14,344 nucleotides of DNA, taken from NCBI GenBank assembly GCA_036166415.1, contig JAYZHP010000014.1, positions 1 through 14,344 on the forward strand, written 5' to 3'. This stretch comes from TMED108 sp036166415 (GTDB lineage Bacteria; Fidelibacterota; Marinisomatia; Marinisomatales; TCS55). This document shows, piece after piece, positions 1 to 6,600 of the stretch. The translations under genes and the position numbers were made by a program. Positions within the stretch are counted from its first letter, which is position 1; each line of letters opens with the position of its first letter. Under the pieces are notes generated by a model. That model did not search any database. It was not told the origin of the DNA and saw nothing but the letters and a program-made list of their open reading frames with translations.

Positions 1-324
1 GCTTCCTCTTCAGCAGGAGCTTCTTCTTTAGCTGGAGCTTCTTCTTTAGCTGGAGCTTCTTCTTTAGCTGGAGCCTCTTCTTCAGCTGGAGCTTCTTCCT
101 CTTTTGAAGCTTCTTCTTCCGCTGGTGCTTCTTCCTCTTTTGGAGCTTCCTCTTTAGCAGGAGCTTCTTCCTCTTTTGGAGCCTCTTCTTCCGCTGGTGC
201 TTCCTCCTCTTTTGGAGCCTCTTCTTTAGCTGGAGCCTCTTCTTTAGCTGGAGCCTCTTCTTCCGCTGGTGCTTCCTCCTCTTTTGGAGCTTCTTCCTCT
301 TTTGGAGCTTCTTCTTCTTTTGGA
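1..324 (-). repeat. 18-bp in-frame tandem repeat (minisatellite), 18 consecutive units
   Basis: From position 1 to 324 the sequence divides into exactly 18 units of 18 bp with no insertion or deletion; a degenerate nineteenth follows to about 342. A typical unit on the + strand is gcttcttctttagctgga. Units encode PAKEEA, PKEEEA or PAEEEA on the minus strand; the unit at 91-108 gives SKEEEA. Units 19-36, 37-54 and 55-72 are identical, as are 217-234 and 235-252. Positions 181-216 are identical to 253-288, showing a 72-bp (four-unit) higher-order duplication. The array continues to the window edge, so its full length is not visible. Confidence 0.97.
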
Positions 325-596
325 GCTTCTTCTTTTGAAGACTCTTGCTCTATAATAGCATCTGTATGTGCAGTTTCATCTGAAGGCATTTCTATATCTA
401 CTAAATTTGCCTCATCTTCCATCTGCTTTAATGCTGCATCTAATTTTTGACCTTTCTCAAGGCCAATCATTGATTCATTAAATCTCCAAAAACCTTCTTT
501 ATCAGATGGTACGCTTTTAACAAATTTTACGTGAACTAAATCCTTCCCCTTATTAGATGAAGTTTTTTCAGCAAAACTTTTTTGTTTTTTAGCCAT
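1..596 (-). CDS. Acidic repeat protein, basic N-terminal domain plus EEAP-type tail (3' end outside window)
   Basis: I translated this frame by hand; it is open from an ATG at 596-594 to the window edge (198 codons, no stop), so the C-terminus is missing. Residues 1-60 start MAKKQKSFAEKTSS and hold a compact Lys-rich domain with the run HVKFVKSVPSDKEGFWRFNE. Residues 60-90 are an acidic linker. From about residue 91 the chain is purely hexapeptide repeats (PAKEEA, PKEEEA, PAEEEA, one SKEEEA). There is no signal peptide or membrane segment, so a cytoplasmic protein is likely. The start is well supported by AGGAG nine bases upstream. The N-terminal domain recalls Bacteroidetes DUF4295 (ribosomal protein bL38: MAKK start, a V-K-S then aromatic-x-F pattern), but that is from memory and weak. 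The low-complexity tail is probably disordered and strongly negative and could bind basic partners. Function is otherwise unknown. It sits 84 bp downstream of the giant Ig-like gene and may have its own promoter. Confidence 0.85.
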   Translation of the reverse strand, partial: MAKKQKSFAEKTSSNKGKDLVHVKFVKSVPSDKEGFWRFNESMIGLEKGQKLDAALKQMEDEANLVDIEMPSDETAHTDAIIEQESSKEEAPKEEEAPKEEEAPKEEEAPAEEEAPAKEEAPAKEEAPKEEEAPAEEEAPKEEEAPAKEEAPKEEEAPAEEEASKEEEAPAEEEAPAKEEAPAKEEAPAKEEAPAEEE

Positions 597-605
597 TACT
601 AGATA

Positions 606-610
606 CTCCT
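606..610 (-). promoter_or_regulatory. Shine-Dalgarno site of the acidic repeat protein
   Basis: The minus strand reads AGGAG followed by nine bases and then ATG at 596-594. This fixes the start of the acidic protein. It is the only strong Shine-Dalgarno motif before any gene in the window. Confidence 0.75.
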
Positions 611-680
611 AAATAAAATGTAAATCGGCCGGAAAGTTAATCTTATTCTACCTTTTATCATTGCACTATTAACGAATTTT

Positions 681-3600
681 TTATTCTGGTCTCCATTCAT
701 ACTCCATCACTTCTCCATCGCCCATACTAGCTGGCTTCCTTTGACCCGTAACAACTCGTATCCGATTATTGCTCATAAATTCAACAAGACTGATTCTATT
801 TTTTGATGGATCATCCATTTCAACGGTCAATAGATATGGTTTTTGATTAAAATCAAAAGTGAATGTCCCTCGCTCTTCATCGCTAATTTTTGTACCCAAT
901 GATAATCCCTGCATAAAATTGCCTCTAATTCCTGATTCATCCGGTTCAAAAATCCAAACAACTTCAATAATCGCTCCTTTATAGTACCATTTACCGCTCA
1001 TATCCCTAATAAATTCAATAAATTCAACTAGTACTGGTTCAGCTTCATTATCCGCAAAATCTCTAGCATCTACACCCAAAGAATAGACTACACCAGAGCT
1101 AAGTGATTCTTGAACAGGTACATTCGCATTTTCATATTTTCCCTTCTTTAAATATTGGTCATATAGTGGAATAAAATGCTTGGTAACATTATCATTTAAG
1201 CCCCCAGTTCTTGTCCAAACCATTCTACCGTCTTTTAAGTCTTCACTAATATCAATGCTTATATTAGAACCCATAAAATAAGAATTTGATGATGGGTAGA
1301 AGATTGTAATTTTTGGTCGAGTAATATCATATTTTACATTCTCAATAATATTTGACTCCGAAGAGTTAGTGGCTAAATCTGAACCTTTGAACTGTATATT
1401 ATAAATTGAACCATCATTTAATACTGGCGGCTTAGAAGTGGTTTGCGGAGTATCAAAATTAGTTTCCAATTCATTCCCAACAAGCTCTAGGGTCACAGGT
1501 GAATTAGGATCAGGTTCACCTCCAACTCTTGAATAAATAATTTGACCTATACTTAATTGTTCATTTAATGAATAAGAAATATCTAAATGATTTACGGCGG
1601 AATTTGATAAAGGATACTTTAATTCTAATTGCGGAGGAAGATTATCATAAACGACACTCATAATAAATTTTTTACCAGTATTTCCAGCCAAATCTGTACC
1701 TTCAAGTGTAATTCGATACATTGCATCAACTACTAAATCAAGTGGGGGTAGTTTAGAATTATCGCCTTTTCCAGGCTTAAGTAAATCATTAGATAGGCTA
1801 AATTCATGAGGAGCATTCGGATCTGCCTCACCTCCCATGTGTATCCATGTGTATTTACCAGATTGCAAAGGCTCATCGACATTCCATTCAACGGTTTGAG
1901 TATTGATGCGAGAACTTGCTAAGGGGAAAACTTGTGTAAATTTAGGCTTAGTTAAATCAAAAGTGATATTTTTTGCAATGGATGCAGTTGATTCATTTTG
2001 AGCTTTATCTATTCCTTTTATATCAATATTATAGATACCCCCATCTACTAAATCGATCTGTCCATTTAATACACCAATACCAAATGTCCCCGCTGAAAGT
2101 TCATTAGGAGCTAGATCAATATCAATACTCTGAGATCCATCTGCTGGGCTCCAAGAAACTGTGCCTTGGATTAGATCCTCGTTAACTGAATAGCTAATTT
2201 CAGCTATATTTGTAAAAGCATTTGAATTTGGAAACTTTCCAACAATCAAAGGGGGAGTGTTATCAAAAAATAATCGTCCAAGGTTAAAGCTAGAAGAATT
2301 ACCCGCTCTATCTTTTCCATAGAATGTTACATTATACCAAGATCCACTAATCAATGATGGAGGCGGGTCAAATTCTACCTGAGGATATTCCCCTTCTTGT
2401 AATGACCCACCAACAAGCTTTGAAGTATGCTCCTTGATTGCATCAACCTCGCCTTCATCCCATACCCAATCAACTAAAGCTGTTTCTAGAGCCTCATTCG
2501 TGCGCAAACCTAGAGATGCAGTGTTAATAAACGAATCTACCGCAGGAGAAATGATTGAAATATCTGGAGGAATATCATCAAAAGTTATATCTTCAATTGG
2601 ATCAGAAATTCCTTCGTTTCCAGCAATATCAACACCTTCAACAGTTATTTTATAGACTGCATTGCTAGCTAGATTGATTTGTTCGGATATATTAAAATCT
2701 ATAGTGGCGTTCTTTTTTAACTGATCCTCTAATAAATCTAACTCATAGGGACTAGATGAGTCATTTGGCCCACCAGTTCTTTCAATACGTATTTTTCCAC
2801 TCTTCAAATCCTCATTTAATGAATAATTCACAATAAGATTATTAGTAAAAATTGACGGTTGAGGGCTCAGAATGGTTATTTCTGGTGAGGCGGAGTCAAA
2901 AATAATATTTTGAACACTTATATCAGTAGCAATATTGCCAGCCATATCTTGTGCGCCAAATGTGATAGTATACACAGAGCCATCTTTTAATGCTATATCA
3001 TCATTAAACGATTCATCATACTGAGCACCCTGTGAGAGCCTTCCGCCATTAAGATTAATTATATGAGGACTTTGAGGGTCTTGCGAACCCCCAGTTCTAG
3101 TAAATGTAATTTTTCCTTTACCCATCTCTTCATTCGATGAATAAGTAATTATTGGGGAATTAAATCTTGAACCCTTAGTTGGGCTATCTATAGTAATAAC
3201 CGGTGGTAGTAAATCAAAAAATACATCATTAATTGATTGAACTATTGCAGCGTTTCCAGATCGATCAAAGGCTTCAATCGTAACATTATATCTACCACCA
3301 TCAGCCAATTGAGATGTAATACCTAAATCATAATCACTATGAACGCCTTTTTTTAATTCTTTTTGATTTAAATCAACTCTGTGTGGAGAGTTTACATCAA
3401 CAGTACCGCTTGTTTGAGTAAAAATGGCAACAGCAGATTCAAGGTTCTCGCTTGACATATAGGAAATAACTGTAGATTTAATTTGCTCTGCATCTATGGG
3501 TCTGCTAATTGAAATTTCGGGTGGCTGATTATCAAAATTTATATTTTCAATCAATGCGGTGTTAGATACATTAGATGCATAATCCTCTCCACTTAATTCA

Positions 3601-6600
3601 AATGTATATATAGATCCATTATTGAGCTTTAATTTATTTCGAAAGTTTGAATCTTCGAAACTACCCTTACTGAGTTCTTTGCCAATTAATTCTATACGTT
3701 GAGGAGAATAAGTATCCTCAATCCCACCAGTTTGAGTGATCAATAAGATTGCTTTTGCTAATGGTTCACTTAAAGTATAACTTAATATATCCTTATTTAT
3801 ATATATATTATTATTTAAGTTAACAATACTAACTATAGGGTTAGTGATGTCGTAGGTAATATTTTGCTTTATAGTTTTTTCGGCTTCATTGCCCGCAAAA
3901 TCTATTCCATCTATTTCTAGTTTATACGTTGTTCCGTCAACCCAGTTAAATTCATTAAACACTTCATTTTCAAGAGTTCCAATTTTTCTCTTATCTTCGC
4001 TTAATACAACTTGATGAGGAGAATTTGGATCATTTGTGCCAGCAATACTTGTTAACAGTAATGTTGAGTTATCCAAATCTTCGCTAATTGAAAATGATAT
4101 GTCGCGACTATTTATGAATGAGTTGTCATCTGGTTTTATGATTTTTAATACGGGTTTTTCATTATCAAACACAATATTCTCTATTAGAACTTCTGGGGCC
4201 GTATTTCCAGCTGCATCTACACCTTCAAATCGAATGTTATAAATAGATCCATTTACTAAACGAATAAAGGACTTAGGTAAGTTACCACCCTGAACTCCTT
4301 TATTTTTCTTACCACCCGCTAAAGTAATCATGTGTGTTGTTTTTGGATCAGATGATCCACCAACGTTTTCAAAATATATTTTTCCATCTACTAGATCTTC
4401 AGTTAGCGTGTAGTTAATAAATGCTTCTCTGATGAAAGAATTATTCGGTGGTGCTGTATCAATAAACTCTGGAGGTGTTATATCATAAAGTATATTTTCA
4501 ATGGATACATCTATACCTTTATTTCCAGCCAGATCTGTACCAGATATTGTGATTCTATAGGAAACGCCATCTACCAAAGGCGGTACATCGGCAAATATGA
4601 AATCCTTTTTTTCGCCCTCAGTTCTCTCAGATTCTGAGAAAGAACGAACATGGGGAGAATTGGTATCTACGCCAACTGTTGATGTCCAAGTTATATTTCC
4701 AGTACTCAAGGGTTCACTAATAAAAAGTGTTAATTGCGTAGAATTGACCGGCGAATTATCTATTGGTTGATTAATTGAAAACTCGGGAGGGGTAATATCA
4801 AATGTAACATTTGTCAATGTGTCGGATGTTGATGTATTTGTTGCTCGATCAGTCCCTTCAATGTATATGGAGTAGTATATCTTTTCTTGAGGAGTAACAC
4901 CGTAATCTTTTAACGTGTGCTGCCCTTCAGATATGTCTGCCTCACGTAAAGAAAATTCTAATGGATCTAATCCTTCTCCTACCCATATCATTTTTGCTTG
5001 CGTCATGGGCTCATTAACAGAAAATGTTATATGATTTGAATTAACAAAGCTGCCAGACTTAGGAGAAAGCATAGAAATTATTGGAGGTGAAGTATCGTAG
5101 GTTATATCCGTAACAGATAACTCTTCTGAAATATTAGATGCAAAATCTATACCAATAATGGATATTGTATATACCTCACCATCTCTCAAAGCTACATAAT
5201 TTGAAAGCGGTTCAGGTGTTTTCTGACCACCTCTTAATTCTTCACCAATTAAAACAGACTCTAACCTTCCCTCAGATCCAGCGCGCTGAAAATAAACGGT
5301 ACCGCTATCAATGTCCTCCGATAAATACCATCCGATATTTGCTAAATTAATAAAAGAACCAGAAGGTGGTAAAAGATTCGAAAACTCTGGTGGGGTTAAG
5401 TCAACTCGAATATCATTTATTTTAGCCTCTACGGCTCTATTAGTAGCCCTATCCTGGCCATTAATTGAAATAGTATACGTCGTTGCATCTTTTAATTCAG
5501 GTACATAAAGGTTATCAGAGTTATAATCACCAGAACTTAATTCTGAAGCAGGTATATATTGGATGTTATCTGAACTGCCATTATTTGATAAACCATCCCA
5601 ATTTATTTGAAAATCATATAAATCTTCATTGGTATTAAATAACATTTTGGATTCAGCAGTATAAATATCGGACTGTGGATAGGTAATCGTTATTAATGGA
5701 GCTGTAATATCATATAATATATTTACTACTTTGATTGTGTCGCTTATATTTCCTGCTGGATCCAATCCTACAAAAAGCAATGTATATTCGGAACCATCAT
5801 TTAATTGAGGTTGATTGTATAAGGTTATTGGTCCTATCTCTTTTCCTAAAAGCTCATCATTTTCAAGCTCAGAAATATGTGGAGACAACGGGTCATCATT
5901 CCCTCCGGTCCTCTCCCAAATCATTTGAGCCGATTGTAATAGTTCGCTATTTGAAAAATGGACTTCTTTGTAATTTATCGCGGAACCAGTATCGGGATTG
6001 ATAATTGATAATTCAGGAGGAGTAAAATCATATTGCAAGCCTGGAACATAAGCTTTTTTAGCTTTATTTCCTGCACGATCACGACCAGATAGCGACATCG
6101 TATAAAGTGCATTTTCAACCACGGTAGGGTTGTTAGAAAGTTCAATTTCTATGTGATTTCCTACCTGTCTTTCTTCTTCAGTTAAAATAGCCGTATATGG
6201 CGCAAATGGATCATTGACCCCACCAAGCCACATCCACTTAAACTCTCCCTCGTATAGGGTTTCAGATAAAGAATACGTAACGGCGCTCGTTTTTGATATA
6301 GACCTAGCTAATGGATACGATAGAATAATCTGAGGTTGGGTTATATCGTAAAGTATATCCTCAATTTTAATCAAATTGGATTCATTACCTGCAGGATCAA
6401 AAGCAGAATAGCTGATGGCGTAAATACCCCCATCTACTAATGGAGGGGCGTTTACTATAGAAGATGGACCAAAAGAACCTGCGTTTAATTCTTGATCGTA
6501 AAGCTGCATAGTATGAACGCTATCTATATCTCTTACCCCTGACAGCCATGTCCAGGTAACAATGCCTGATTTCAATAATTCACTATTAGAGAAGCTGATT

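Noticed and set aside
1..324. CRISPR array
   Set aside because: The 18-bp units are contiguous without spacers and are in frame with a coding sequence.
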